This document shows positions 5,511 to 5,511 of a DNA stretch of 5,511 nucleotides, piece after piece. The position numbers and the translations under genes are program-made. Under the pieces are notes generated by a model that was given only the letters and a program-made list of their open reading frames with translations, ran no database searches and was not told where the DNA came from. This stretch comes from Candidatus Zixiibacteriota bacterium (GTDB lineage: Bacteria > Zixibacteria > MSB-5A5 > SM1-73): NCBI GenBank assembly GCA_020341875.1, contig CP070839.1, positions 1,186,811 through 1,192,321 of the forward strand. The letters are read 5' to 3'. The first letter of the stretch is position 1. Each line of letters starts with the position of its first letter.

Positions 5511-5511
5511 A

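Overview
The window reads as part of an anaerobic, probably bacterial, energy-metabolism locus with one unrelated surface lipoprotein gene beside it. Six genes fill almost all of it. Bacterial signs are Shine-Dalgarno sites before most starts, a sigma70-like promoter, TTG and GTG starts, and a lipobox signal peptide. Anaerobic lifestyle is inferred from two oxygen-sensitive systems: heterodisulfide-reductase-type subunits and a ferredoxin-dependent 2-oxoacid oxidoreductase. The phylum cannot be fixed from the sequence alone. Chloroflexota (Dehalococcoidia-like), deltaproteobacterial lineages or an anaerobic candidate phylum would all fit.

Layout, left to right. (1) 50-1480, minus strand: a lipoprotein of the clostripain-like C11 peptidase family with a C-terminal PEGA domain. 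Its catalytic cysteine position is not cysteine, so it is a likely pseudoenzyme. (2) 1630-2508, minus: HdrB-like protein with two complete CCG domains. (3) 2509-2666: a 158-bp gap with several small hairpins. (4) 2667-3134, minus: HdrC-like protein with two [4Fe-4S] ferredoxin motifs. (5) 3135-3249: a divergent control region with overlapping -10 elements inside an inverted repeat. (6) 3250-3513, 3530-4678 and 4680-5510, plus strand: ferredoxin-like delta, alpha and beta subunits of a 2-oxoglutarate (or related 2-oxoacid):ferredoxin oxidoreductase, tightly packed. The gamma subunit (KorC) is expected just beyond the right edge, where a Shine-Dalgarno sequence overlaps the end of korB.

How the genes may work together (inference): KorABCD would oxidise a 2-oxoacid with CoA and pass low-potential electrons to ferredoxin, or run in reverse for CO2 fixation. 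HdrCB, divergently transcribed from the same short control region, would carry electrons through HdrC iron-sulfur clusters to the noncubane clusters of HdrB, where a disulfide or another acceptor is reduced. No HdrA flavoprotein is in the window, so the link from Kor or ferredoxin to HdrCB is missing here. The most noteworthy observations are the C11 protein without its nucleophile, the HdrA-less hdrCB/kor divergon and its symmetrical promoter region.
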